Shown in pieces: positions 1-6,597 of a DNA stretch of 29,767 nucleotides (positions within the stretch are counted from its first letter, which is position 1; each line of letters begins with the position of its first letter). The notes below the pieces were generated by a model that worked only from the letters and a program-made list of their open reading frames with translations, was not told where the DNA came from and did no database searches. The translations under genes and the position numbers were made by a program. The stretch lies in IMG/VR virus record IMGVR_UViG_3300030061_000368, positions 1-29,767 of that record. One strand, 5' to 3'. The DNA is from a virus.

Positions 1-2
1 CG

Positions 3-386
3 ATACTAAACAAAGCTGTAAGTTTAGTACCAGATAAAAATAAACTACATCAACAGAAAGCAGATCTTGAAAAAGAATTAGTTAGAGCTCTAGTAGATGT
101 AGATAAAGAACAAGCAAAAATAAATAGAGAAGATGCAAAAGCTACTGGGGCCTTATCCTGGATACAAAGATTGTGGAGGCCTACACTTGCGTGGGTATGT
201 GTATTTGCTTTTATGTTTCAGTTCTTAGTTATACCTATAACAACTTGGGTATGTGCTATTAGAGGAACAACAATAGATCTACCTACATTAGATAGTTCTA
301 CTTTGATGACTGTTTTATTTAGCCTTCTAGGATTAACTGGGGCCAGATCTTTTGACAAGTTAAAAAAAATAAGTGGTAAAAAATGA
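3..386 (+). CDS. Holin, GTA_holin_3TM-like (5' partial)
   Basis: The reading frame is open from the first bases of the window to a TGA at 384-386, so the gene starts upstream; 127 residues are visible. The visible N-terminal part is a charged amphipathic stretch, followed by a tryptophan-rich motif (LWRPTLAWVCV) that opens a hydrophobic segment, then a second hydrophobic segment (STLMTVLFSLLGLTGARSF) and a basic tail. This arrangement matches the three-transmembrane holin family first described in gene transfer agents, which form the inner-membrane lesion that releases endolysin. The amidase three genes downstream is the likely partner. The stop overlaps the next start as ATGA. Family assignment is by motif memory and is fairly secure; the missing start limits certainty about the first membrane segment. 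Confidence 0.75.
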   Translation: MLNKAVSLVPDKNKLHQQKADLEKELVRALVDVDKEQAKINREDAKATGALSWIQRLWRPTLAWVCVFAFMFQFLVIPITTWVCAIRGTTIDLPTLDSSTLMTVLFSLLGLTGARSFDKLKKISGKK

Positions 387-778
387 AAGTAAGCGACAAG
401 ACTAATATAGCTATGCCTATAAAAAATCTGATTTCAATAGTCGGATCTGTAGCTGTAGGTGTCTGGGCTTACTTTGGTGTAGTAGAAAAACTTAACTCAC
501 ATGCTACTCAGTTAGAACTAATGCAGAAGGATTTGGACCAAGCTGTAGAGTTTTCTATTAAATGGCCAAGAGGTGAGATGGGTAGCTTACCAGCAGATGC
601 AGAACAATTTTTATTAATTGAAGATGCTTTAAAAGATATAGAAGATATACAAGAAGAGTTAAAAGAAAGCAGACATAATGCAACTAACATATCAAGACTA
701 CAAAAGGATGTTGATAGATTGTTAGATGAATTAGAAAAATTAAAAGACAAGGTAAGAGCAAATGGAAGTGGTCATTAG
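383..778 (+). CDS. Small membrane-anchored coiled-coil protein of the lysis cassette
   Basis: The product has 131 residues. Residues about 14-34 form one hydrophobic segment (LISIVGSVAVGVWAYFGVV), followed by a soluble part rich in Glu, Lys, Leu and Asp with heptad-like spacing from about residue 80 to 125, so a trimeric or dimeric coiled coil is likely. The topology (short N-terminal tail, one membrane helix, long periplasmic or cytoplasmic helix) resembles i-spanins and phage lysis accessory proteins, but no lipoprotein partner was found nearby, so spanin is only a guess. The motif WPRGEMGSLPADAEQ looks like a conserved patch of a phage hypothetical family. It overlaps the holin by ATGA and the next gene by 17 bases, which places it in the lysis operon. 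Confidence 0.75.
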   Translation: MKVSDKTNIAMPIKNLISIVGSVAVGVWAYFGVVEKLNSHATQLELMQKDLDQAVEFSIKWPRGEMGSLPADAEQFLLIEDALKDIEDIQEELKESRHNATNISRLQKDVDRLLDELEKLKDKVRANGSGH

Positions 779-971
779 TTTATTGATGATGCTCAATGGG
801 GAGATTGTTGAGCATACTTGGAAAGATAAAATGAGCTCATGTTTAAAATCAAAAAGGATTGCAGAGAGAGAGGTTAATCCTCAATCAGTTAGATTTATTT
901 GTAAAAAAGTTAATGCTATTACTGAGATTTATATGGGCCAAAAAAAAATTGTGAAAATTGTAAATAAGTAG
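762..971 (+). CDS. Small conserved phage hypothetical protein
   Basis: A 69-residue protein, not recognised. It starts with a hydrophobic stretch (VVISLLMMLNG), followed by a charged body with three cysteines and a basic C-terminus. The start at 762 overlaps the previous gene by 17 bases; an internal ATG-ATG at 786-791 is an alternative start and would remove the hydrophobic N-terminus. Similar short proteins beside holin and amidase genes occur in marine podoviruses, which suggests a lysis-linked or membrane role, but nothing in the sequence shows a function. Confidence 0.55.
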   Translation: MEVVISLLMMLNGEIVEHTWKDKMSSCLKSKRIAEREVNPQSVRFICKKVNAITEIYMGQKKIVKIVNK

Positions 972-987
972 TACAAGGATAGGTAGT

Positions 988-1467
988 ATGAAGAATGGAA
1001 AAATAGATTTGAGAGACAAGACAAATTATATTGTAGTACATTGTGCAGCAACAAAGCCATCAATGGATGTTGGAGCTGTTGATATAAGAAAGTGGCATAC
1101 AGATCCTCCGAGAAATTGGGATGACATAGGTTATCACTTTGTAATTACAAGAGATAGAAATCCAATCATAGAACTGGGCCGACATGTATCTGTACCTGGA
1201 GCTCATGTAGCTAAACATAACTGGGAGAGTGTAGGTATATGTTTAGTAGGTGGTATGGATGAAGAAGGAGAGCCAGAAAATAATTTTACTGTAAATCAAA
1301 TGGCAGCTTTACATGATCTAATAAGAGTATTGATGATGATATATCCTCAAGCTGAGGTTGTAGGACATTGTGATTTAGATCCAGATAACAAAGCTAATTG
1401 TCCTGGCTTTGATGTAAGTGAATGGTTTGCCGAAGAATTTATTGGACTATCAAATGAACAGATCTAA
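988..1467 (+). CDS. N-acetylmuramoyl-L-alanine amidase (T7 lysozyme type, Amidase_2)
   Basis: A 159-residue endolysin that cuts the bond between N-acetylmuramic acid and L-alanine in peptidoglycan. Expected zinc ligands are His18 (IVVHCAA), His127 (VVGHCDL) and Cys138 (NCPGFDV). Tyr49 (GYHFVI) and Lys135 stand where T7 lysozyme has its catalytic Tyr46 and Lys128. The length is close to T7 lysozyme (151 residues). There is no signal peptide, so it would reach the wall through the upstream holin. The start has a purine-rich AGGATAGG just upstream. T7 lysozyme also inhibits T7 RNA polymerase; no such polymerase is seen in this window, so that second role is unlikely here. The next gene starts inside the last codons. 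Confidence 0.93.
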   Translation: MKNGKIDLRDKTNYIVVHCAATKPSMDVGAVDIRKWHTDPPRNWDDIGYHFVITRDRNPIIELGRHVSVPGAHVAKHNWESVGICLVGGMDEEGEPENNFTVNQMAALHDLIRVLMMIYPQAEVVGHCDLDPDNKANCPGFDVSEWFAEEFIGLSNEQI

Positions 1468-2173
1468 AAAATATGAATGTGTATTAGTTATATCTGATCT
1501 ACACATACCCTACCATCACCCACAAAGTTTTGATTTCCTAAAAGCTATTAAAAAAAAATACAAAGACATAGATCTTGTAGTCAATATCGGTGATGAATTG
1601 GACCAACATGGATTGTCATTCCATGATACAGATCCAGACCTTCCATCATCTGGTGATGAACTTACTCTTAGTAAAAAATATATAAAAGAATTAGAGAAGA
1701 TGTATCCAGAGATGGTACTCTTACATAGTAATCACTCATCATTAATTTATAGAAGAGCATTAAAACATGGTATGCCTAAAGCATATCTAAAATCTTATAA
1801 TGATTTTTTAGATGTAGGACCTGGATGGGAATGGGTAGATGATCTCAATATAAAATTATCTAATGGCCAGGAATGTTTTATGACACATGGTATATCAGCT
1901 GATGGTTTAAAACTTGCTATGCAATATGGAAAGCATGTAGTCCAAGGACACTTCCATTCCAAATTTAATATACAATACTTTAGCAATCCAGATAACTTAG
2001 TATGGTCCTTGCAAGTTGGCTGCCTTACAAATCAAAAACACATGGCTTTTAATTACTCAAGACAATTCAGAGTAAGATTTATTATTGGGTGTGGTATCAT
2101 AATTAATGGATGGCCCAGGTTATTACCTATGGTTCTAGATAATAATGGTAACTGGATAGGTGAGTTAGTATAG
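1454..2173 (+). CDS. Calcineurin-like metallophosphoesterase
   Basis: A 239-residue protein with all metal-binding motifs of the calcineurin-like phosphoesterase fold in order: Asp15 and His17 (SDLH), Asp47 (NIGDELD), Asn93-His94 (HSNHSS), His145 (MTHG), and His166/His168 (QGHFHS). It should be a two-metal phosphodiesterase or phosphatase; the substrate cannot be read from sequence. I chose ATG 1454, which overlaps the amidase by 14 bases, over an in-frame ATG at 1418 that would add 12 non-conserved residues and a 50-base overlap. Location inside the lysis block may only reflect late expression. Phage members of this family have been linked to DNA-end or RNA processing, but that is not shown here. 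Confidence 0.88.
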   Translation: MNRSKKYECVLVISDLHIPYHHPQSFDFLKAIKKKYKDIDLVVNIGDELDQHGLSFHDTDPDLPSSGDELTLSKKYIKELEKMYPEMVLLHSNHSSLIYRRALKHGMPKAYLKSYNDFLDVGPGWEWVDDLNIKLSNGQECFMTHGISADGLKLAMQYGKHVVQGHFHSKFNIQYFSNPDNLVWSLQVGCLTNQKHMAFNYSRQFRVRFIIGCGIIINGWPRLLPMVLDNNGNWIGELV

Positions 2174-2484
2174 TGGCAAGAGCTGTTACTATAAATAACA
2201 AGAAACATTTATTTTTAAAATTAACATGGCTTGATATTGTTGGTTCCAGTTCTCTTTGTACTGATTATGAGTTTGGTAAACTTAAATGTGCAACAATAAT
2301 TACTGAGGCATATCTCTATGAAATCTTTGAAGATGATGGAATAGAATGTGTAAGGACCTTTGCCTCCTATCAGAATGAAGATGATATAGGTTATGGTGAT
2401 ACCAATGTTTATCCTATGTCAGTCTTTACGAAATCAAGCCAGAGAGCTATCAGAAAGGCCTGGAAAGAGATGGGCAAGGGGTAA
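2173..2484 (+). CDS. Hypothetical protein (103 aa), GTG start
   Basis: Starts with GTG at 2173, sharing one base with the TAG stop of the phosphoesterase gene, so translation is likely coupled. The protein is mixed alpha/beta in appearance, with a hydrophobic beta-like start (HLFLKLTWLDIVGSSSLCT), an acidic centre and a basic C-terminus (SSQRAIRKAWKEMGKG). I do not recognise the family. It is the last gene of the rightward lysis block and faces the leftward operon across a 57-base gap. Confidence 0.65.
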   Translation: MARAVTINNKKHLFLKLTWLDIVGSSSLCTDYEFGKLKCATIITEAYLYEIFEDDGIECVRTFASYQNEDDIGYGDTNVYPMSVFTKSSQRAIRKAWKEMGKG

Positions 2485-2541
2485 CAACCCTAGAACCCTA
2501 AGGCTTAAAAATTAGGCTATCTATGGCCCAGGAATGGCTAT
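2485..2541. other. Convergent-operon junction without a clear terminator
   Basis: Fifty-seven bases separate two converging genes. A bidirectional terminator would be expected, but only a weak inverted repeat (CCTAA 2497-2501 with TTAGG 2512-2516) and a 9-base direct repeat GGCTATCTA (2515-2523 and 2536-2544) are visible. Neither has a GC-rich stem followed by a T run. Confidence 0.4.
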
Positions 2542-2829
2542 CTAATTACCACTCTTATCTTCAATAGGTTCCTTTAAGAAAATGTGCTCAATCCGATCTC
2601 TATTCTTTCTTGCCCATAACTCCTCAAAAGGTTTGACCTGGATTGTGGCAGTTTTATGCAACACCTCCAAGTCTATGTTATCAGCAGAATAGAACTTTTG
2701 AACTGGATCACCCTTCTCATTATACTTTTCATCAAAGGTGATTACGACTACATCATTCTCACCATCAAAGGCTTTGATCAGTTCTTTAAGAAACCATTTT
2801 CTAAACCTACTTTTGTAAGCTATCGTCAT
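2542..2829 (-). CDS. Hypothetical protein (95 aa), last gene of leftward operon
   Basis: A 95-residue protein that is basic at the N-terminus (YKSRFRKWFLKELIKAF) and then predicted beta-rich (VVVITFDEKY..., TATIQVKPF). Not recognised. The ATG at 2829 has GAGGT 8 bases upstream and overlaps the preceding LexA-type gene by 23 bases, so it belongs to the recombination operon. No catalytic motif was seen. It could be an accessory or anti-host protein, but nothing supports one choice. Confidence 0.65.
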   Translation of the reverse strand: MTIAYKSRFRKWFLKELIKAFDGENDVVVITFDEKYNEKGDPVQKFYSADNIDLEVLHKTATIQVKPFEELWARKNRDRIEHIFLKEPIEDKSGN

Positions 2830-3034
2830 TCTTAATTACCTCTATCCCTCTATATTTTCCAGCATAGATCTTGATGTATCCTCGTTGCTCTATGTTTCTC
2901 AAGATCCTCCAGATGTTTGAGTGTACACACTTTTGTTTACGAGCTATCTCTCGTATCGTAGGTGGTACCCTCTTTTGCTTTATATAACTATTTATAAAGT
3001 CAAATACCTTAAGTTGATTTGGTGTCAGCATCAT
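2807..3034 (-). CDS. Stand-alone LexA-type winged-helix DNA-binding protein
   Basis: 75 residues that match the N-terminal DNA-binding domain of LexA along most of their length: TPNQLKVFDFINSYIKQ, then VPPTIREIARKQ (first helix of the HTH) and a recognition-helix region HSNIWRILRNIEQRGYI followed by a basic wing. The C-terminal autoprotease domain of LexA is absent, so it could not be inactivated by RecA-stimulated self-cleavage. It could regulate its own operon or compete with the host LexA for SOS boxes; both are inference. It overlaps the end of the ERF gene by 26 bases. A second in-frame ATG lies immediately after the first (3031). Confidence 0.8.
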   Translation of the reverse strand: MMLTPNQLKVFDFINSYIKQKRVPPTIREIARKQKCVHSNIWRILRNIEQRGYIKIYAGKYRGIEVIKNDDSLQK

Positions 3035-3683
3035 TTGGTTTTAGCTCCTCTATCTTATTTTTTATTTTATCTGCCATCATGTTCGCTTTACCTTTATCCA
3101 TACCATACAACTTTTCAAAGTCTGATCTTACCTTATCCTTGAGCTGTATTATTTCGTGAACCTTCTCAGCATTTGTTAAATGTGGATCTTCAAAAAGAAT
3201 ATCTACACTTTTTAATGTGTCATTCTCAAACTTATCCATCCATTGTTTATTTTTATTCTTAGTTACAATTTGTTGGTTAGTACCTTTCTCACTATCCTCT
3301 TCATCAGATATATCTAATAGAAATAGTTTTAATAAAAGATACTTGTAAGCATAAGACATGGCCTTACCTGGTCCTTTGTCCTGGGTATCATTACCATAGC
3401 CAAAGTAATCTCCTACATCTATATGATCTCCAGTTTCTATATCAACAACTCTTGCAGCCATTACACATCTAGTTTGATTACCATCTTGCTCATGTGATTT
3501 TACATAAGGTATTAAAGTTAGCTTTGCTTTTTTAAGAGCTGGTCTTACTACCTCATTAACTGAATTGTATGATAGTGGTTTGTATTGTAATCCTTTTTTC
3601 TCATCTTTAATTACACTCTCACATTCATGTTGAACCTCAAATATTTTTTTGTAAATATTAGATGTTACCTTTTCCTTAGTCAT
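3009..3683 (-). CDS. erf: ERF-family single-strand annealing recombinase
   Basis: 224 residues. The ERF core is clear: an N-terminal LQYKPLSYNSVNEVVRPAL, a beta region, and the family signature DKGPGKAMSYAYKYLLLK at residues 102-119. ERF proteins (founder: P22 Erf) form rings on single-stranded DNA and anneal complementary strands, for genome circularisation or recombination. The C-terminal 100 residues are acidic then basic and helix-rich, as usual for variable ERF tails. It is transcribed with a YqaJ-type exonuclease, a typical exonuclease/annealase pair. It starts inside the end of the 44-residue CxxC gene with a GGAGG-like site just upstream, so translation is coupled. Confidence 0.92.
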   Translation of the reverse strand: MTKEKVTSNIYKKIFEVQHECESVIKDEKKGLQYKPLSYNSVNEVVRPALKKAKLTLIPYVKSHEQDGNQTRCVMAARVVDIETGDHIDVGDYFGYGNDTQDKGPGKAMSYAYKYLLLKLFLLDISDEEDSEKGTNQQIVTKNKNKQWMDKFENDTLKSVDILFEDPHLTNAEKVHEIIQLKDKVRSDFEKLYGMDKGKANMMADKIKNKIEELKPNDADTKST

Positions 3684-3810
3684 TACTTTCCTCCTTTAAA
3701 TGTTCGTCATAACAATCCTCACATAAGTAATATAAAACATTGTTGTAGTTTAAAATATTTTCACTATCGTGTTCTTTACATTCATCACATTTAAACTCTC
3801 TATTACTCAT
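3676..3810 (-). CDS. 44-aa double-CxxC (zinc-knuckle-like) protein
   Basis: This small gene sits exactly between the exonuclease and ERF genes. Its ATG (3810-3808) shares a base with the exonuclease stop as TAATG and has GGAGG upstream; its TAA (3678-3676) overlaps the ERF start by 8 bases. The 44-residue product has CDEC at residues 8-11 and CEDC at 30-33, plus His14 and His37, so it could bind one zinc ion. The end-to-end coupling on both sides and the strong ribosome site argue that it is real. A role as partner of the recombination proteins is inference from position. Confidence 0.75.
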   Translation of the reverse strand: MSNREFKCDECKEHDSENILNYNNVLYYLCEDCYDEHLKEESND

Positions 3811-4778
3811 TATTTTCCTCCTTCTACTGTAAACCTTCTATAGCTAGTGAACTCACCAGGTATGGTTACAGATTTAGTTTTCTTTTTCTGATTTGTTGAG
3901 TGTCTTATAATGTAGTTATTAAATTGAACTATCTCATTAGCTCCAACAATTTCTTTCATATACATTGATGCAGCATCTTTTCTTTTCTTTGCATCCTTCT
4001 CATCAGCAGATGCAGATACATATTGCTCAATCAATATACCTAACTTGTTATGGGTACTCATATCCTGGACCTCTTTAGATCCATTACCTTTATAGATTTC
4101 ACTTGCCTCTTTTGTATCTTGAGGTGGATACCAGTAATCATGTCCTTGTCTAACACCATCAAACCTATTCCAGAAATCCTCACCAGCATTTATAATCTCA
4201 TCAATCATTTTATGATCTCTTGGATATACAAACCATTGTAGCTGCCAACCTCTAACAAATCTAACTAAGATACCATGCTCACATCCAGTAGTAAGTAGAG
4301 CTTGTTGTATTTGATATTTGTAAGCTGGATAAGGTTCATCCTCGGCAGCTCCAGAATAATTCTTACACTCTAAGACAACTTGTTTTGATAAGCTAAAGAC
4401 TTTTTTTGTGTAGTCTGAGAGCTCAAGATTACCTGGAGATATGTGTAGCATACCATCTAAAGAGCTACCGAGTTTTCCATTCTTCAACTGATACAAGTGA
4501 GCTGCATTAGGTACAGTCATTTTTACCTTTTGTTTATTTGTACAAAAAGGTTTCACTTGGTCCATGAAGATCTTTAAAATTACTGGTTCTAATTCTCTAC
4601 CAGCAACAACCTTTGGTTCGTTAGCTATGTCATTTGTAGCCTCCTTGCCTTCATACTCATTAAGAGCATCTTTCAAGATTTGGTTTGGTGTCTTGAAACT
4701 TTTTACTAAGAGGGAGCCAACAACACTCCCTCCTAGTTCTTTTCTTTTATAAGATGTTTTTCTACCACTATCTCCCAT
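3810..4778 (-). CDS. YqaJ-type viral recombinase exonuclease (PD-(D/E)XK nuclease)
   Basis: 322 residues from the ATG at 4778, chosen because AGGAGGGGG lies 6 bases upstream; an extension to 4814 would add 12 residues (LLLLCSRRG) encoded across that ribosome site. Motifs of the YqaJ/lambda-exonuclease fold: LGGSVVGSLL (16-24), GRELEP with Glu62/Glu64, Asp108 in GSSLDGM, Glu137-x-Lys139 in VVLECKN, and the QIQQ helix (156-159). The enzyme should degrade one DNA strand from ends to give single strands for the neighbouring ERF annealase. The C-terminal 100 residues are helical and less conserved. It starts inside the stop of the membrane-peptide gene (TTGATG). Confidence 0.88.
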   Translation of the reverse strand: MGDSGRKTSYKRKELGGSVVGSLLVKSFKTPNQILKDALNEYEGKEATNDIANEPKVVAGRELEPVILKIFMDQVKPFCTNKQKVKMTVPNAAHLYQLKNGKLGSSLDGMLHISPGNLELSDYTKKVFSLSKQVVLECKNYSGAAEDEPYPAYKYQIQQALLTTGCEHGILVRFVRGWQLQWFVYPRDHKMIDEIINAGEDFWNRFDGVRQGHDYWYPPQDTKEASEIYKGNGSKEVQDMSTHNKLGILIEQYVSASADEKDAKKRKDAASMYMKEIVGANEIVQFNNYIIRHSTNQKKKTKSVTIPGEFTSYRRFTVEGGK

Positions 4779-4954
4779 CAAGATCCCCCTCCTGGAACAT
4801 AGTAATAGTAACAACTATCAACCATCACGCATCCAAACATGACAATAAAATAGATAGCAGCCAAGCATAACAAGAAAGCTACACCCTCTGCTATAAACAA
4901 TAATGTTTCTTTTATGTTCATCTTGTTTATATATTTAGTCCATATTCTGTTCAT
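4778..4954 (-). CDS. Small single-span membrane protein
   Basis: 58 residues from ATG 4954, which overlaps the stop of the serine recombinase as TAATG; a TTG two codons upstream is a less likely start. Residues about 18-45 form a long hydrophobic segment (LLFIAEGVAFLLCLAAIYFI), followed by a Cys/Tyr-rich tail. The tail is encoded over the ribosome binding site of the exonuclease. No known family. It may be an early membrane protein affecting the host, but that is guesswork. Confidence 0.6.
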   Translation of the reverse strand: MNRIWTKYINKMNIKETLLFIAEGVAFLLCLAAIYFIVMFGCVMVDSCYYYYVPGGGS

Positions 4955-5601
4955 TAGCAACCCCTTTCAAGGACATTTTTAACTGTTGTAGGGTACCAAG
5001 ATCTGTCCTTATAAGTCTTAACACCTCTATTATTTAAAGCATCTGCAATACCTTGGAATGTTTTGATCCCAGAAAGTTTGATGCCTTCAATAATATCTTT
5101 AATATCTTTTGCGTACTTATCTGCATTAGCTTTGATTGTTTCATGGCCTCTTATTCTTACCTCAGCTAAGTTAGTTAAGTTACCAAGATCAACACCCTCA
5201 GCTTTTAATCTAGCTAGAGCTGCCTTGGTCCTATTAGATATGTTTATTCTTTCCATTCTATTGATAGCTACATGGAACCCAGCTATTGCATCATCTAAGA
5301 TAGGTGTATCTAAAATATCTAATTTTATTTTACCTTTATTATCTTCCAGGAATTGTCCTACCTCATAGGTCCTACCTAATCTACTCATAGAATATGCAAC
5401 AAGTGGTACATCTAATTTCTTAGCTGTCTTAACTGCATCCTGGAATACTGGTCTATTTCTTAATAGCTTTGCTCCAGATATGCCTGGCTCTTCAAACCAT
5501 TCAATATCATATCCAGGATATTTTTTTTCTATTGCAAACTTTTGATTGTTTACATCTTGCTTGTCTGTACTAACTCTTACTAATGCTACGATCTTAGGCA
5601 T
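4954..5601 (-). CDS. Small serine recombinase (resolvase/invertase family)
   Basis: 215 residues. The resolvase catalytic domain is plain: ALVRVSTDKQD places Arg9 and the nucleophile Ser11, then EEPGISGAKLLRNRPVFQ (residues 37-54), AYSMSRLGRT with Arg74 and Arg77, and the long E-helix RMERINISNRTKAALARL (115-132). The C-terminal part (about 165-215) resembles the helix-turn-helix end of resolvases (FQGIADALNNRGV). The size fits resolvases or invertases, not large serine integrases, which have 450 or more residues. Possible jobs are resolving genome multimers or flipping a segment; no paired inverted crossover sites were recognised by eye. Start has GGAG just upstream and overlaps the previous stop by 8 bases. 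Confidence 0.9.
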   Translation of the reverse strand: MPKIVALVRVSTDKQDVNNQKFAIEKKYPGYDIEWFEEPGISGAKLLRNRPVFQDAVKTAKKLDVPLVAYSMSRLGRTYEVGQFLEDNKGKIKLDILDTPILDDAIAGFHVAINRMERINISNRTKAALARLKAEGVDLGNLTNLAEVRIRGHETIKANADKYAKDIKDIIEGIKLSGIKTFQGIADALNNRGVKTYKDRSWYPTTVKNVLERGC

Positions 5602-5839
5602 ATATTTCTCCTTCTACTTTGTTTAATATATCTTGGAATGTTAGCTCTGGAGGCTGGTTCTCATTAACAAAGAACCAACCATCCTCAACTGCTCTCTCTA
5701 CAACTTGATCAGATGAGTAACCAGTATTTGATAAGTATCTGAATGTACTTGTATCAGTAACACAACGCAGATCTGGAACCCACTTGTCTGTTGCTTTTAG
5801 TTTATTTTTTGTAAGCCAAGATAAAAATGGTTTATTCAT
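5594..5839 (-). CDS. Hypothetical protein (81 aa)
   Basis: Not recognised. I take ATG 5839 as the start; a GTG four codons upstream (5851) is also possible and would overlap the upstream gene. The protein is mixed, with a tryptophan/lysine-rich first half and an acidic second half (PELTFQDILNKVEGEIYA). It overlaps the serine recombinase start by 8 bases. Confidence 0.6.
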   Translation of the reverse strand: MNKPFLSWLTKNKLKATDKWVPDLRCVTDTSTFRYLSNTGYSSDQVVERAVEDGWFFVNENQPPELTFQDILNKVEGEIYA

Positions 5840-5841
5840 AA

Positions 5842-6264
5842 TTAACCCCACTTTGCATCTTCATAAAGAGGATGCTTACTTGCTAAGTCATGAGCAAATA
5901 CATCTTTGATAGCATCCAAAGTTTTGTATAAGTTTTTTTTGTTAGCATCACCTTCACATGCTTGATATAAAAAACAACCTAAGCTCTTATATAATTGTAC
6001 ATCTGCATGACCTAATTGTCTGCTGTACCAAACAGCTTTGTTTCTATCTACATCATGATGTAATTCCTGGCTGTCATCTGGGTATCTTTCAGCTAAACTA
6101 AATCTATTAAGATCCAATAACTGATCAAAAACCTTACCAGCATTTTTTTCATATTGATTTTTAAGTTTACTTATTTGTTTGTATCTAGGACCATAAGCAC
6201 CAGACTTACTGATAGCTTTTAATACTCTACCTAAACACTCTGTATCTACTTGATATGCACTCAT
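5842..6264 (-). CDS. Conserved phage hypothetical protein, first gene of leftward operon
   Basis: 140 residues, mostly helical. The C-terminal half (SLGCFLYQACEGDANKKNLY ... ASKHPLYEDAKWG) resembles a widespread phage family with the pattern CFLYQxxEG and a terminal tryptophan; no function is known to me. It is the promoter-proximal gene of the leftward operon, so it is likely among the first proteins made after entry. The ATG has AAAGGAG 7-8 bases upstream, a good ribosome site. Confidence 0.75.
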   Translation of the reverse strand: MSAYQVDTECLGRVLKAISKSGAYGPRYKQISKLKNQYEKNAGKVFDQLLDLNRFSLAERYPDDSQELHHDVDRNKAVWYSRQLGHADVQLYKSLGCFLYQACEGDANKKNLYKTLDAIKDVFAHDLASKHPLYEDAKWG

Positions 6265-6312
6265 TACTTTGCTCCTTTGTTAGTTATTATTAGTGGTCTT
6301 ATTTTGTTCATA

Positions 6313-6340
6313 TTGTTAATATAGTGATCTAATATATATT
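6313..6340 (+). promoter_or_regulatory. Rightward promoter candidate for the regulator/replication operon
   Basis: TTGTTA (6313-6318) and TATATT (6335-6340) with a 16-base spacer lie about 40 bases ahead of the ribbon-helix-helix gene. It occupies the same DNA as the leftward candidate, so the two would compete. Low-complexity AT context makes this uncertain. Confidence 0.4.
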
Positions 6341-6345
6341 TGCAA
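6318..6345 (-). promoter_or_regulatory. Leftward promoter candidate for the recombination operon
   Basis: On the minus strand, TTGCAA (6345-6340) and TATATT (6323-6318) are spaced by 16 bases, close to the sigma70 consensus, about 55 bases ahead of the first leftward gene. By-eye assignment in AT-rich DNA, so moderate confidence. Confidence 0.45.
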
Positions 6346-6378
6346 GATATATTTTAAATATTTTTTAAGGAGGTAAAA

Positions 6379-6597
6379 ATGGCTAAAAATATGAAGATTG
6401 TACCATTCTATTTAAAAATCCCAGAAAAATTAAAAGATAAGATCCAGGACCAAGCTAAGGTTGAGAGAATACCTATGGCTACATTAGTCTCTGAAATCTT
6501 AGAGATGGGAATATCTATAAGACCTAAAGTTATCCAGGACCGAATAGATAAAATGCTTAACGCAGCTAGAATGGGAGGATCAAATGAGCAAGGATAA
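6379..6597 (+). CDS. Arc/MetJ-type ribbon-helix-helix regulator
   Basis: 72 residues. The pattern of an N-terminal basic beta strand (MKIVPFYLKIPEKLKDKI) followed by two helices (DQAKVERIPMATLVSEILEMGI) is that of Arc-like repressors, which dimerise to form a two-stranded sheet in the DNA major groove. A strong AAGGAGG precedes the ATG. It is the first rightward gene beside overlapping divergent promoters, so autoregulation and control of the leftward operon is the natural inference. Its end overlaps the next gene by 14 bases. Confidence 0.82.
   Translation: MAKNMKIVPFYLKIPEKLKDKIQDQAKVERIPMATLVSEILEMGISIRPKVIQDRIDKMLNAARMGGSNEQG

Noticed and set aside
383-778. Assignment of the membrane/coiled-coil protein as i-spanin
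   Set aside because: Topology fits loosely, but no o-spanin lipoprotein (lipobox) was found embedded or downstream.
2485-2544. Bidirectional terminator between convergent operons
   Set aside because: Only a 5-bp AT-rich stem with a 10-base loop and no T run; not convincing.
6332-6353. Palindromic operator around TTGCAA between ATATAT arms
   Set aside because: The arms are offset by one base (TTGCAA is flanked asymmetrically by G), so the dyad is imperfect and may be chance in AT-rich DNA.
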